The notes: generated by a model not told the origin, from the letters alone. 64,000 nt of DNA from Metallyticus violacea (GCA_030762175.1 CM060831.1:81669501-81733500), one strand, 5' to 3'; counted from the first letter of the stretch, positions 44,343 through 55,840 are shown. A program made the numbers and translations.

Positions 44343-45596
44343 TTGTTGTTATCGACCTTGCTAATGTTTGCTCATCCGTGACATTTTTTCAAGTCATGCG
44401 TGTTTCTTAAGTACTAGGAAATGTACTATAGATAACTCCCAATAGTATATTTTCTCAAATGCAAACAATTGCTTACCACGTTGTTACAAATATTTCAAAT
44501 TCTGCTATCATAGCATCGTTTTGGTTACGAACAGCTTTGCTGCACCGTGACCTAGCTAACGTTCAAGGCCACTTTTGGGGAAATAACGGGATCGACCTTC
44601 CATTTTACTAATGTGAATAGATTTTTTTCTTTTCTATAGTTTCCCTCTCGAAAGGGCATTAGTGGTTTGTTGCTTTCTCACTATGAGCTCCTAAAAAACT
44701 AGTTTGTAGGTAAAAGGCATACCAAACGCCATCTGTTCGGCAGTAAAAGAACTTAAGGTTTCACACGAACATAAGCCGTAAACGGCACAATAAGATCGAT
44801 GCAAAGTCAAAGAGGCAATAAACGTTTACGGAACGGTAATGTTTATTGTTACGGGACACACCGCAGTGTAAGACAGTGTTACTAAATATCTATAGGGATT
44901 TTTAACGACATTATTGCAACATGGTTGGAAACTCGGCCTTCATAAAAACACATACGATCGTTCACAGCATTCCAAATAAGTTGGTGCTACTGCTAATAAA
45001 CGTACAACTCAAGTGAAATTAACACATTTTCTAGGTCCTCTGTATATACTCAGTTTCAACTAAGTTAACGAATCTCTTAACCATCACAATCGTTTCAAAT
45101 AGAGAATGCTATAAACCAGGCCTGTTTAGCACAGTAGCACGAATGTTTTTAACTTTTCCTTTCTATTTTAAAGAACAAATTGACCTGGATGCGGTTTCAC
45201 GCCAATAGTCATGTATGAAAAGTTTGTTTTAACTTAAAAATTATGGCCTAGCAACTTTAGAAAACATTTCTGTTAAAGCTAAACTTTGTAACGTATACTT
45301 TTATAATGTATGGTTTAAGAGGTAATTTTTTATTTTATTATGAACAGATATTTGACATTAAAAGCATTTATTATATATAAAACATATAGAAAGAAAAGTA
45401 CTATGAGTTAGTTTAAAGAGTTTTCGTAATAAACTTTAGAAAAAGAAAATACCTGAGATAGAATTTACTTCAACTGTATGTGTTCCGAAAACAAATTTAA
45501 ATGTGTTTTGTACAGTACTGTGAAATAAATATTAATGTCAAAAACAAAAGAAGAGCAAAAATTGTTTATTTGGCACTATGCGATTAAGGCTTTTGT
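44343..45596. other. AT-rich spacer, nothing recognised
   Basis: No TIR, SINE, transposase or other coding signal seen over about 1.25 kb. Confidence 0.45.
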
Positions 45597-45659
45597 TAGC
45601 GAATTCCGAAGGAATGTAAGCTATTGAATGGATTTTTAACATTTTTTCCAAATTTGCAT

Positions 45660-45705
45660 TGATCCTACCTCTAGGCACCTATAATGGAATATATATATAT
45701 ATTCC

Positions 45706-45743
<38 letters not shown>

Positions 45744-46215
45744 AAAAATAAAAATAAAGCAACACTATCAACAATGTAACAAATTAACAGTAATTATGAT
45801 AGCAGAAAAAAGATAAAAGCACAAAGAAAAAATTTCGGACTCGTGGAGTCCTATTTGCTATAGAAGGACTCCACGAGTCCGAAATATAGCGATCTCAAGT
45901 GTGACTTTTTCTTTGTGTTTTATCTTTTTCTGCTATCATAATTACTATATATATAATATAATATATATATTCCATTATAGGTGCCTAGAGGTATATATTA
46001 ACCGATTTCAAGTGTGACTTTTTCTTAGTGTTTTATCCTTTTGTACTGTTATAATTACTGTTTATATATATAAATGAAAAATAAAAATAAAGCAACACTA
46101 CTAACAATGTAACAAATTAACAGTAATAATAAAAGTAGAAAAGGATAAAACACTGAGAAAAAGTCACACTTGAAATTGCTATATTTCGAACTACTGCGAG
46201 TTCTTCAATGGCAAG
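45660..46215. repeat. Nested inverted repeats resembling Penelope-like element terminal modules
   Basis: A ~110-bp module (AAATATAGCGATCTCAAGTG, TGACTTTTTCTTTGTGTTTT, then a TTTTCTGCTATCATAATTAC-type block) occurs in four orientations: minus 45741-45860, plus 45860-45960, plus 46003-46075 and minus 46075-46215. The first two form a palindrome whose centre is an exact 20-bp inverted pair, TTTCGGACTCGTGGAGTCCT with its complement and a 12-base loop. The outer CTCTAGGCACCTATAATGG (45670) is also repeated inverted at 45977-45995. A (TA)n run lies at 45691-45740. Confidence 0.75.
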
Positions 46216-46244
46216 AAGTTAGACAAGTGAAAGTGATAAAAGTA

Positions 46245-46613
46245 AATATTGTGTATCGAAGGTAACGTTATGCATGGAAACAGATGAAACTAGAAATGAG
46301 AGTGTGGGAACAAAAAAAATGAATACGTATGATTTAAACCAGGTGGTATACGCGCTTTATGTAAAAATATAGCTGCCATTTCTCTATCTCTGAGTAAACT
46401 TTCAGAGCATTGTGTAGGTAACGCACCAATGAGAGTTAGATTAAAAGCATCATCAAAATCCTTACAGTGAGATAAGGCATGTTCGGCAACCGGCAAGGGA
46501 GACTTGGTTTTAACAGAACGTCTATGATTGTTTATGCGTAGCGAAACAACAGTAGAAGTTAATGAAATCGGACTATTAAGACGGTAGGTATACCTGAAAC
46601 TCAAAATTTCCAA
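46245..46613 (-). pseudogene. Possible Penelope-like (GIY-YIG) C-terminal coding remnant
   Basis: The minus strand has one open frame of 107 codons. VVSLRINNHRRSVKTKSPLP, then VAEHALSHCKDFDD, ESLLRDREMAAIFLHKA and PPGLN resemble the C-terminal half of the GIY-YIG endonuclease region in some Penelope-like elements (Arg-x4-HR, then AEH, then a Glu-containing helix). The GIY and YIG strands themselves are not visible. Its position just before a hammerhead-like module on the same strand supports the reading. It could instead be an unrelated gene fragment. Confidence 0.35.
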
Positions 46614-47152
46614 ATCGCTATAGTGGCTTTAATATATATTTTTATCGCAACAAACTCTATATATGCCATTTAAATAGAATAAAAAATATTTTATGAACAT
46701 AAGGGACGTCCGGTAATTAGGAGTAGGGGTTTACCTGAAACCCCCCCCCCAAAAAAAAACCTACTAGCAGCATCAATATTGCTTTTTCATAATGAAACTC
46801 GGCATATATAATTTAAATCAAATATAAAATAGTTTCTGAAAATTAGTGAAATCAGATTTTTAGAAGTTGCCAGAAACTCAAAATTTAAAAATTATTCTTG
46901 CGCACCAATATTTGCTTTTCTGCAACGAAAGTGCGTATTTACCATTTAAATAAAATAAGAAAAATATGTCCTGAAAATGGAGGAAATCAGTTCATTATGA
47001 GTGCGGTTTATTCGAAAGCCAAAATTTAAAAATCGCTCTAGCAGCGCCAATACTTATTTTTTCTCAACAATAAGATTATTATAATAAGATTTTAAAAAAT
47101 CTGAAAATTAGGGAAATTGAACCATTAGAAGAAGGGATATACTTGAAAACGG
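46593..47152. repeat. Tandem array, four units of ~140 bp
   Basis: Units start at about 46593, 46732, 46871 and 47011, each with CTGAAA or CAGAAACTCAAAATTTAAAA, then a CTAGCAG-GCCAATATT-type block, CCATTTAAATAAAATA and CTGAAAATTAG-GAAATCA. Spacing is very regular (139-140 bp) despite considerable divergence between units. Partial units recur at 15690-15890 and 23930-24200. Confidence 0.8.
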
Positions 47153-48021
47153 AAGTTTAAAAAACTCTCTTTCCTTTAATTTTCTCTATACTGTTTTAAA
47201 ACAAATGGACAATTTAAGCTATATTTATAACGTTGTATGTGTTTTATATTTAACAAAAGCATCCTCGTGAAGATAGCAAATGTGAAATATTTATCTAATA
47301 TGTGTGTGAGAATTATGTTTGTATGTAAGAGCGCTTTGTAATAACATTCAGAAAACGTTTTTAATGCAATAATGTTTAAATAAAATTTCAAAGCCAATGA
47401 AAATTTAATGAAACATTCGATTGTTTATTGTTGATTCGATATATTTACTAGTACATCGAAATTGTTTTTAAACAGTAACATGTTTTTGTTTTATTGAAAA
47501 ATATGAACATCATGTTCTTAAATACGGAATGTAATTCCAAACTTTCTGATATTTTTCTCTATTTTAGGGAATGTAAAGACGATCATAAATATGGGTACAT
47601 TTAAAAATGTTTAGAAATGCTCATACAGTATAGCTTTGTCTATCAGTGGTTCTATATTTAATTTAATTAAAAGTATACCATTAATTTCCATTAAGTATAC
47701 CATTAATCTCATTAATAATAATAATAATTCTAAAAGCATAGTTTCTTTTTTGTAACACCTATATTATGTAATTTTGTTTACCTAATATGACACAGTAATG
47801 CCATAATTTATGTCATTTCATTAATGCCATAATTAGGATTTAATATTCTTTTTTAAAGTTACTGTACTAGGTGAGGAATTCGCTTAGTTTGCGCAGCTCC
47901 TGCGCGACGGACTTTTTGCTTTTATAATAGCTACTCAACTGGCTATTGTGGATAGCGACTGCTGACACATATTACAATTTTTAAGGTGTTAATGAAAAAT
48001 GTTATTCTGTTAGAGAAATAT

Positions 48022-49296
48022 TCTACGGTTTTCAAATGGGTTGAGAAAGCATTGAAGACGAAGAGCGTGCAGGTCGGCTCTTGGAGATGCTCACTCCTGA
48101 AAACATCGCTCTTGTGGAAGGAGAAATTATGGAAGACCGGCGGCTTAAAGTAGCAGAAATAGCAGCAAGGCTGGGCCTTTCTAAAACAACAGTCCTTCGA
48201 ATTATTCATTAGCATTTAAACATGAATAAGATTAGTGCCTAGACTTCTTTCGTCTGTCCAAAAGCAGCAACGAGTCATCTATTGACAGGCATTTTTGGAG
48301 CTCTGCCGTGGCAACGAAAGAGAAGTTCTGCAAACCATTGTTACCGGAGATGAAACTATGTTCCTCTGCTATGATCCCTTGTCCAAAAGAGAATCAACGG
48401 AGTGGCGTAAACCTGGCGAAGCACCGCCTCTAAAGACCAAGGTCACTCAGTCAACCAAGAAGATCATGACCACAATCTTTTGAGACTGTGAAGGAATACT
48501 CTTCATTGACCTCAAGGAAAGGAACACCACAGTAAACGGAAAATACTATGCTGGCCTATTGCACAGACCACGTGCTTTCATCAAAGAGAAAAGGCGAGGA
48601 AAGCTGAGTGGTGGTGTGCGCCTTCTTCACGACAACGCGCCTGTGCACACAGCTCTTGTTGCAAAGGAAGCTGTGAAGAAATGTGGCTTCAAGTAGATCG
48701 ACCAACCACCCTACAGGCCAGGGCTTGCTCCCAGTGACTATTTCCTCTCCTCAAAACTGAAGAAGGGCCTTCGAGGACGGAAATTTAAGTGTGACGAAGA
48801 AGTGATGGATGTTGTTTATGTCCATTTTGTAGACAAGACTTCTGATTATTTGGGGGGGGGGGAGGCGGGTTTGAAATGTTAATTCAAAGAAGTGAGAAGT
48901 TTTTTTTTCATTAGTGTTTAACGCCCGTGTTTACTACTGAGACACCACGGCTGTGGACACTGATGATACGTGAGATGAAATGATATATAGGGAAAGGATT
49001 TTTTTAAAGGAAGGAAACATTCCAGGCCTAAGTTTAGGATACCCCCCGGCATTTGCCATTTATGAGGACTGAAGAAAACCTAGAAAACCTTCAGTCAGGG
49101 AAGATGGTCCCGGCGGGATACGAACCCCAGACCTCCCGCTCATGTGTCCGCGCCTTAACGACCTCGGCCACCCGTGGCGGTTGTGTAAGAAGTGTATTGC
49201 AATAAAGGGTGACTATATTGATAAGTGAAATATAGTTTTTGTGTTTATCATATCTAGAAAATGGTTAGGCCGGAAACTTATGGATCTGCCCTCGTA
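48022..49296 (+). mobile_element. Mariner A, 5'-truncated, split by SINE-D
   Basis: The 5' TIR and first ~90 codons are missing; homology begins at TTTTCAAATGGGTTGAGAAA. The right TIR ends at about 49296. Transposase blocks: helix-turn-helix (48050-48210), TGDETM (48337-48360), an in-frame stop at TTTTGA (48478-48483), LHDNAPVH (about 48624-48650) and LAPSDYF (about 48724-48745). SINE-D copy 9 sits in the 3' UTR. Confidence 0.9.
48901..49184 (-). mobile_element. SINE-D copy 9, nested in mariner A
   Basis: Flanked by GTGAGAAGT (48892-48900) and GTAAGAAGT (49185-49193). Full length, minus-oriented, head at right (CACCCGTGGCGG). The paralogous mariner at 62090-62513 has the empty site. Confidence 0.95.
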
Positions 49297-49585
49297 AGCT
49301 TGGATGGGAATTATTGTGCAGGTGGAAATGGATGATGTAAATATCTTGCCGGGGTTAAGACCTAAAGATGATACTGAAAAATAAAAAGGTCCACATAGAT
49401 TAAGGTATGACATTTCATTGTTTTTGTTTTTTTCCACAATTCCATTATCAAACTAGGCGGAAGTTAACCTTCTGTACTTTGATTCGTCTTGCATCATTTG
49501 AGGTCTCTGTTTACAGCAGCTGTTCCATCTCATCTCTAGGGACAGGGATTTTATGTTTTAATAACCACTTTATAGTATATATTGA

Positions 49586-49882
49586 TATTTTTATTTGTTT
49601 TATTTACGGACGCTCTTTAACAGTTCAGGTCATCGGCGTCCCATTCAATTCAGGACGTGAAACGACGGACAAATTTTGCTCAGAGGCCTCTTCTTTCAGG
49701 CTTGAGGTTCTTTTTCGTGCCGTAAATGTACGACACGGGACCTGCGGCTTTACTTCATTTCCGAAGGAAACCATACTCAGGATATTTACACCCGAAAAAA
49801 ATCTATCGATCCTGGGAGGGATTGAACCCGCGATCCTGGGTTTAGAAGGCAAGCATGGTTACTACTACTCCACTAGGATCGA
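49586..49882 (-). mobile_element. SINE-C copy 9, full length
   Basis: Head at the right with GGTTACTACTACTCCACTAG (A-box side, diverged) and a GGATTGAACCC B-box complement. Present at the same relative place in the second duplication copy, so it predates the duplication. Confidence 0.93.
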
Positions 49883-50114
49883 CTGTTGTTGTTTGAAAAG
49901 GGACACTAGTGAAGAGCATAGCAGAATTTCGAAAACGATAAAATTTTCTTCTCCCTAATAGTTAAATTTTTTGGAAATTCATATTTACTGACACGTGGTT
50001 TCCTTTTTGAATATATTCATTAATATTTAAGTTAAAATAACACCTACAAAAACAGTTTTGTCTTATTTGTCTTAAAATTTATATTCTAAAAAATATAAGT
50101 AAATTATTACATTT

Positions 50115-50384
50115 ACCGTCATAGGTGACCGAGGTCGTTAAGGCACGGACTCGTGAGCGGGAGGTCTGAGATTCGAATCTCGCCAGGACCGTCCTCCTTG
50201 ACTAAGGTTTTTTTCTAGGTTTTCCTCAGTCCTCATAAATGGGGGGTACCCTAAACTTAGGCCTAGAAAGATTACTTCCTTAAAAAATCCTTTCCCAATT
50301 TATCATTTCATTTCATGTATCATCAGTGTTCGCCGCCTGTGGTGCCTCAGTAGTAAAAACTGGCGTTAAACACTACTAAAAACA
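50115..50384 (+). mobile_element. SINE-D copy 10, with empty site in duplication partner
   Basis: Flanked by TTATTACATTT at 50104-50114 and 50385-50395. The partner has ATATTACATTT once at about 63425-63435 without the SINE. About ten bases of the central body are deleted (AAATGGGGGGTACC). Confidence 0.96.
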
Positions 50385-50947
50385 TTATTACATTTCATGT
50401 GATTTTGTTTAAATGCCTAACCAGATAGAGTAAAACTGAAAACACATTGAATTCAGAGCATTTATATTACATATATCCAGGCGGGAAAATAAAACAGCTA
50501 TGTGACGAAAACTATGGATTTATTTGCAACATGGACGTCAATTTACTTTATTGTCAATGGTGGGCATGCTAATTTGAACCATCTTTAATGCTGCTTGATT
50601 GCATATGTTGCTTTCTTAAGTAAGTGTACTTTTGCTTGCTGTATTAGGTTTAGCTAATCACATAGATTGTCCGGTCCTTAATTACTAGGTACTGGAACAC
50701 TGCAGCGCTGAACAACAACAAATCGTTCAATGTACCTAGGACAAGGCTATACTGAAATTATAGAGCACATAAATGTTTTACAATGTCACATTTATCACCC
50801 TATGCCACACTTCTGGGTGAATGAAGCTGAACACCTGTTCGGAAGGAGCGCCCATTGCAATGCAGTAGTGCAGCTGTCCATCTCCTGCAGCGGTTGAATT
50901 AAATCAGCGTGGATAGCACATGGAAAATTTTCCACGATATCGCTTCC

Positions 50948-51845
50948 TTGTCTACAGAATGGCCAACGTCCGATATATAACAAGGTTTCATTGCAACAGG
51001 CGTCACCCGTATGACATCCCTACCATGTACCACTTCAATTTCAATCCATACACACTGTTCACATTTAAGAAACTACGCTTTACTTGATACCTTTGTATAC
51101 ATGTGGTGCACTAGTGATGCTGAGTGTGCCCAATGGCTAACCTTCCTCTTAACGTACAACAATATACTTGCGTATTCATTAACATTGTTGGTGATAATGC
51201 TTGCCCTACTTTCCGTCTCACATAAAAGAGAGATGATCAGGGATAGAATTTTAATGCAAATACTTATTTCGGTCAGAAAGTTGCTCACTTTGTATGCGAG
51301 TTAATTACTAAATTTCCAACAGTTTAAATAATATTTGATGTTGGATATGATGCATATTTAGCTATTTTGTTAATAAACGTAATATTTCAGCAGTTTGCAA
51401 ATTATGTTACATATTTTTCCTTTTTACATGTATATTTTATAAACACATATTTATTATCTTCACATTAGATTTAAAACACAATATTTCTGAATAATGTGCC
51501 ATCGAATCAGTCTTGAAACTTGGCAATAAGTTTAAAAGTTGCCAATGATAACTTTATAGAGAATCGGTGTCTTAATTATTTAAATAAAAATGCCAGTGAA
51601 AAAAAAATACCTTTAAAGGAACTAATTGATTTTTAAAAATTCGTATTACTATGATTACTCCATGAGTCTGGAGCAACAGTGGTCTATGAATCTAAGGACA
51701 AAAATTATAAATATAATATTTGCTTGAGTACTCTATACAATCATTATGTGTTCATTGACTACATAAACACAAACATAGGTCGCGGTCTTTGCCAAATTCA
51801 CTGTAATCTATACATGAACTATTATCTATTTCTCTTTCAATTTCA
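50948..51845. other. AT-rich spacer beyond the visible duplication
   Basis: The partner of this stretch would lie beyond the right window edge. Frames at 51011-51304 (plus) are without recognised domain. Confidence 0.4.
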
Positions 51846-52014
51846 CCGTCACGGGTGGCCGAGGTAGTTAAGGCGCGAACTCGTGAGTGGAAGGTCTGGG
51901 GCTCGAATCCCGCCATGACCGTCCTCCCTGGCTAAGATTTTTTCTAGGTTTTCCTCAGTCCTCATCAGGGTCCACCACCTGTGGTGTCTCAGTAGTAAAA
52001 ACGGGTGTTAAACA
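51846..52014 (+). mobile_element. SINE-D copy 11, internally deleted
   Basis: Head GGTGGCCGAGGTAGTTAAGG and B-box GGCTCGAATCC, then the body jumps from TCAGTCCTCAT to CAGGGTCCACC, losing about 100 bp between two similar TCAT sites. Confidence 0.92.
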
Positions 52015-52050
52015 CATTCATTCATTCATTCATTCATTCATTCAATCAAT
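52015..52050. repeat. (ATTC)n tail of SINE-D copy 11
   Basis: About eight ATTC units follow the SINE 3' end directly. The same unit ends other SINE-D copies. Confidence 0.95.
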
Positions 52051-54656
52051 AAGAACAGGGTGTATTTATCGTCATATTTCTCATCCTCCGTTGAGGGCAT
52101 CCCCGTTAATTTGACAAGAGGACTTGAAAGATACTACCAGCCAGAAACAGCTAGACCAAGTGGAATTTGGCTTTACATTGGGGCCAGTTCTTTATAGATA
52201 CATAGATATGAATTTAATGATGCCTAAAATTCGCAATTTCCTTATAGTGGAAGAAAGTTGAATGACGCGGTAAGAGCGAAGTAGCTTTTGTTACTATTTT
52301 TTTTTTTTTTCCAAGCTACTTCTTTCCTCCTTGAGTAGATTCTTCATTTCGATCAGCATCTATTTACCATTTAATGATATTGTGTCTTCAATTGTTAAAT
52401 ACCTATAAATTTTATTGAAAGAGAGATAAAATGGAGTAACAGTTTCCGTACATTCAGTATTGCCAATTTCAACTTTCGCTAAAATGATCTTAATACACAA
52501 TAAAATCCCTTTCATATGTGGGATGACACTAAACACATTCAATAAACAAATGAAAGTAGAAATAACCGTTTATTTGTTGCTGTTCTGTGACTGTCTTATT
52601 CGTTTTTCTTGAATTCCCATTAAATTTAATACTCATTCAACGTTACAATTTATTAAATGATGAATATACAACAAAATGCAACAGGAATTGCCAAGTAAGT
52701 TGATCTAAAATGTAAAACATGATACAATAAATGTATATTAATTACAAAATAGAGGCACGAAACTCAGCACTTCAATGAGATATATATTAAGGGATAGGCA
52801 AATAAGAGCAATGCTAAAAAAAGCTTCATTTTGTTTTACAGAGAACAAGATTTTCCGTTTTCTTTCAGTGTTTTCTATGGTTATTTTTTTAATTCTGTGA
52901 AGATTTTGTGAGAGTTATTCTAAAAGTAAAATATATTCACTCGAGGGAAAAACGATTTTTTAAAAGTGATTTCCAAAGTGATTATAAGGTACATGTCACT
53001 TATCCAACTGGTGTGAAAATGTTTTTCCTCCATTAGTTTGTTTTCAATTTCTTTTTTCTAGCGTTTTATTGCTGCAACCCTGAATCTGAGGAATATTATG
53101 AACTTCGCTGATGCCATGCATTGTAGTGCTTTTCGTAGAGATTTGCGTTTTTTTTTAGGAAGATAAGTGCAGTTCAATCGATCCTGTGTCAGAAAGTGGT
53201 CTTTCTCCCTTGAAGAAGACGATGCACAAAATATAGTGCTGGCATTCGATATGTGAAAAGTTGCATGGTCAGTAGGGAAGCAAGCAAAGGCAGAGTTTGT
53301 GTGTTTATCTCAAGTTATGTACGTTGAAAACCTATGCCCAAAATAAATATTCACGTTTCACTGTGACTGCAACGTTGCATTTATAGCGTTTGTTAAAATG
53401 TTTGGTAGAGAATTAAGCAAGGACAATGTTCATGGATATTCAAACTGAAAATATCTGATCTAAGGTCTTAAATGCTCATTAATAGCAGTTGTTTAACTAT
53501 TTTATTTTAATAAGTTCTTTTTCACATGTTTGTATATTACGTAAATGTTATAATGCTAATATAAAGCCACAAACATTTAATAGTGATAGCTATTTAGTAA
53601 TGTTAATTTAAGAAAGTCATTTACCTTAGTTATTACGTAAGATAAAAGCTATAATATTTTATTTGAAACTCCAAACATTGATTGATAATATGTTTTTAAT
53701 TATATTAATTTAATAAGTCTATTTTCACATGTTCTTATATTAGGATATGGCTTTAATTTTCAACTCAAATAACAAATATTCGTTGGTAATACGTTTTAAA
53801 TCGTATAAATCTAGCAAACTCATTTGTATAGATTTCATGTATCAGATAAGACTATTACAATGTATGTCTTAATCTTTGTTTGTTGATCTTTATGATAATA
53901 CTCAATAATATAAATGTAACGGTTCAAAGGAACACATACATAGTCAAGAATATGAAAATATTAAACTATAGATAAGAAAATTGTAATACTAAGTGAATCA
54001 ACCAATGGCAAGCGTAACAACATTAACAATGTGTACCAAGAATGAAACACATGACAGACAGCTTTGTTGCGACTAAATAGAAATTAACGAATTTCATTCG
54101 CTTAGTGTACGTATGTTGAAAATATAATACATTGTAATGTATAGTGTTATTAAAATATTATTGTAATAAGTGACGGTTTTTATCTTAAAATTTGTTAGTT
54201 TTGTGTTGGATTCCGTAGAGAGCAGTCGTGTTTTAAATTCTATTAGCAGAAATCGTGGTTCTTACTCCGTATAAAGAAACAGTATTTTAACATGACGTAA
54301 AGATAAGTGGTGATTAACATTTCGTGGAAGAAATTACAAAATTATTATTTGTGGTAATGATAAGAGTTGCGAGTTTGAATTAATATCAGTATAGGAAAAT
54401 AGTATACGAGTTACAACAGAACATAAAGCACAGTTTTCGGGAGAGAAATATAAATTATAACACGTCTGTCTCGTATTCAGTCTGCATGTAATAATATTCT
54501 CAGAGCATATCGTAATCACAAAAGTGTATTCTTGTGTGGTAATACAAAACATTAATAAACTCCGTAGATTTCTATTCATTTTGATTTTGTTATATTTAAA
54601 GTCATACTCCTTTCACCCCAGAAGCATCAATCTAAAAAAAGCCAGCTATAGTATCG
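52051..54656. other. Long AT-rich stretch without recognised repeats
   Basis: About 2.6 kb with no SINE, transposase, TIR or tandem array identified and no convincing frame. It may be intergenic or intronic sequence of the gene whose exon lies at 55225. Confidence 0.5.
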
Positions 54657-54667
54657 AACCCTGGACT

Positions 54668-54943
54668 GACCGCCACGAGTGGCCGAGGTCGTTAAGGCGC
54701 ATACTCGTGGGCGGGAGGTCTGGGGTTCGAATGTCACCAGGACCGTTCTCTCTGACTGAGGTTTTCTCCATGTTTTCCTCAGTCCTCATAACTGGCAAAT
54801 GCCGGGAGGTACCCTAAACTTAGGCCTGGAGCGCTGCCTTCCTTAAAAAATCCTTTCCGAATATATAATTTCATCTCATGTATCATTAGTGTCCACCGCC
54901 TGTGGTGCCTCAGCAGTAAAATCTGGCGTTAAACACTGTTAAA
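54668..54943 (+). mobile_element. SINE-D copy 12, full length
   Basis: Flanked by AACCCTGGACT (54657-54667) and AACCCTGAACT (54944-54954). Head GAGTGGCCGAGGTCGTTAAG, B-box GGTTCGAATGTC, full body, GCGTTAAACACTGTTAA end. Confidence 0.95.
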
Positions 54944-55224
54944 AACCCTGAACTAGCCGAGCATATGGTAATGGTGCTAGTTACAAGGTCCATGTCGACA
55001 AGCAACTACGTCGGCGTCGTCTGCATCACAAATTTGACGCCCAACGAGATGACGCCAGTGAAAATCGACGTAATTAATACCATTGCAATAAATCTTGTTT
55101 AACTCTAAAGTACTAGATTACTCTTCGGTAAATAGAAATAATAGGATATAAAAAGCTCTCAGAGTCTTTATGTTCTATTCAGCAAATAGGTATTATTAAA
55201 TGTTGCTGTTTCAAATATTAATAG

Positions 55225-55366
55225 TGCTGGGTCGCAAGAAAAGTCAGACGAGAGCAGCATCAAACACAGTGTTCCAGAAATGCTTACGGAGAAGCAAAGC
55301 ATTACGTGCCGAGTGTGTTTTGAGGGTGCTGACCTAGAACACCTAGTGTCGCCGTGCAAGTGCAAG
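55225..55366 (+). CDS. RING-CH (MARCH-type) E3 ubiquitin ligase, single exon
   Basis: The plus strand encodes ITCRVCFEGADLEHLVSPCK then CK, ending exactly at AAG/GTGAGT (donor after 55366). CRVC, then 12 residues, then CKC is the first half of a RING-CH zinc finger (C-x2-C-x(n)-C-x-C), as in MARCH ligases that ubiquitinate membrane proteins. The His and the remaining cysteines would be in the next exon, not recognised in the window. The frame is open back to a stop at 55187. The start is either an acceptor at about 55224 (TTAATAG) or ATG at 55280 (MLTEKQS). The upstream residues are Ser/Glu-rich, as in linkers before this domain. Which MARCH member it is cannot be told. Confidence 0.65.
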
Positions 55367-55840
55367 GTGAGTGAGTGGGTGCTTGCTAACCTAAGTGTTA
55401 AGTAAATTCCTTTGAATGTTTAAATGCGCATAAAACAATCGAAATTGAGATTGCGAAAACAAACAAACAAAAACAAAAGCAAATCATATTCTGCTTTGAA
55501 TAAGAACACAATAATTCTTGTTAACACATAACAGTTAAGAGATTTGCTGCATTTACCTGCAATTTGGAAAGAAGGCTACGGTTTTACTTCGAGCAGTAAA
55601 GATACTAGGGACATGGCAACCTGCATACAGTTGATAACTAAACTTCGAACTTGGTAACGTTCTCGTTGGACCATTTTATACTCAGTTACATTACAATTAA
55701 GTGTACATCTCACTATATCGGTAGCAGGAAAGCTATCACCGCTTACATGCCCAATCCTAGCGCGAGCAATCATGCTGTTTGTGACCCACGAGTGCGTGGG
55801 GTTGTCAGTATGACTTGGAACTTAAGTAATGTTGGGAACT
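55367..55840. other. Putative first part of an intron
   Basis: Follows the splice donor of the RING-CH exon. No further exon is recognised before element M begins. Confidence 0.4.

Larger units (their letters stand above)
45597..47915 (+). repeat. Repeat H, copy 5 (longest), carrying Penelope-like modules
   Basis: Begins GCGAATTCCGAAGGAATGTA (matching 23808) and ends at the hairpin GCGCAG-CTC-CTGCGC (47891-47905). In order: left end with ATTCC-GAA-GGAAT hairpin; Penelope-like inverted modules and a coding remnant (45660-46613); a four-unit array (46593-47152); the AT-rich core shared with copies 1 and 3; and the right terminus. No transposase is seen. Its class is unknown. Confidence 0.65.
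49297..50947. repeat. Segmental duplication, copy 1 (partner 62514-64000)
   Basis: GCTTGGATGGGAATTATTGT at the left through CCACGATATCGCTTCC at the right is collinear with 62531-64000, with similarity of roughly 95% by eye in the last 500 bp. Homology also includes the preceding mariner 3' part from about 48530. It contains SINE-C copy 9 (shared) and SINE-D copy 10 (unique to this copy). A 62-codon minus frame (50795-50983) is not recognised. Confidence 0.9.

Noticed and set aside
50795..50983. 62-codon minus frame present in both duplication copies as a conserved gene
   Set aside because: Similarity follows from the duplication itself; no domain, and only one of the two copies is fully inside the window.
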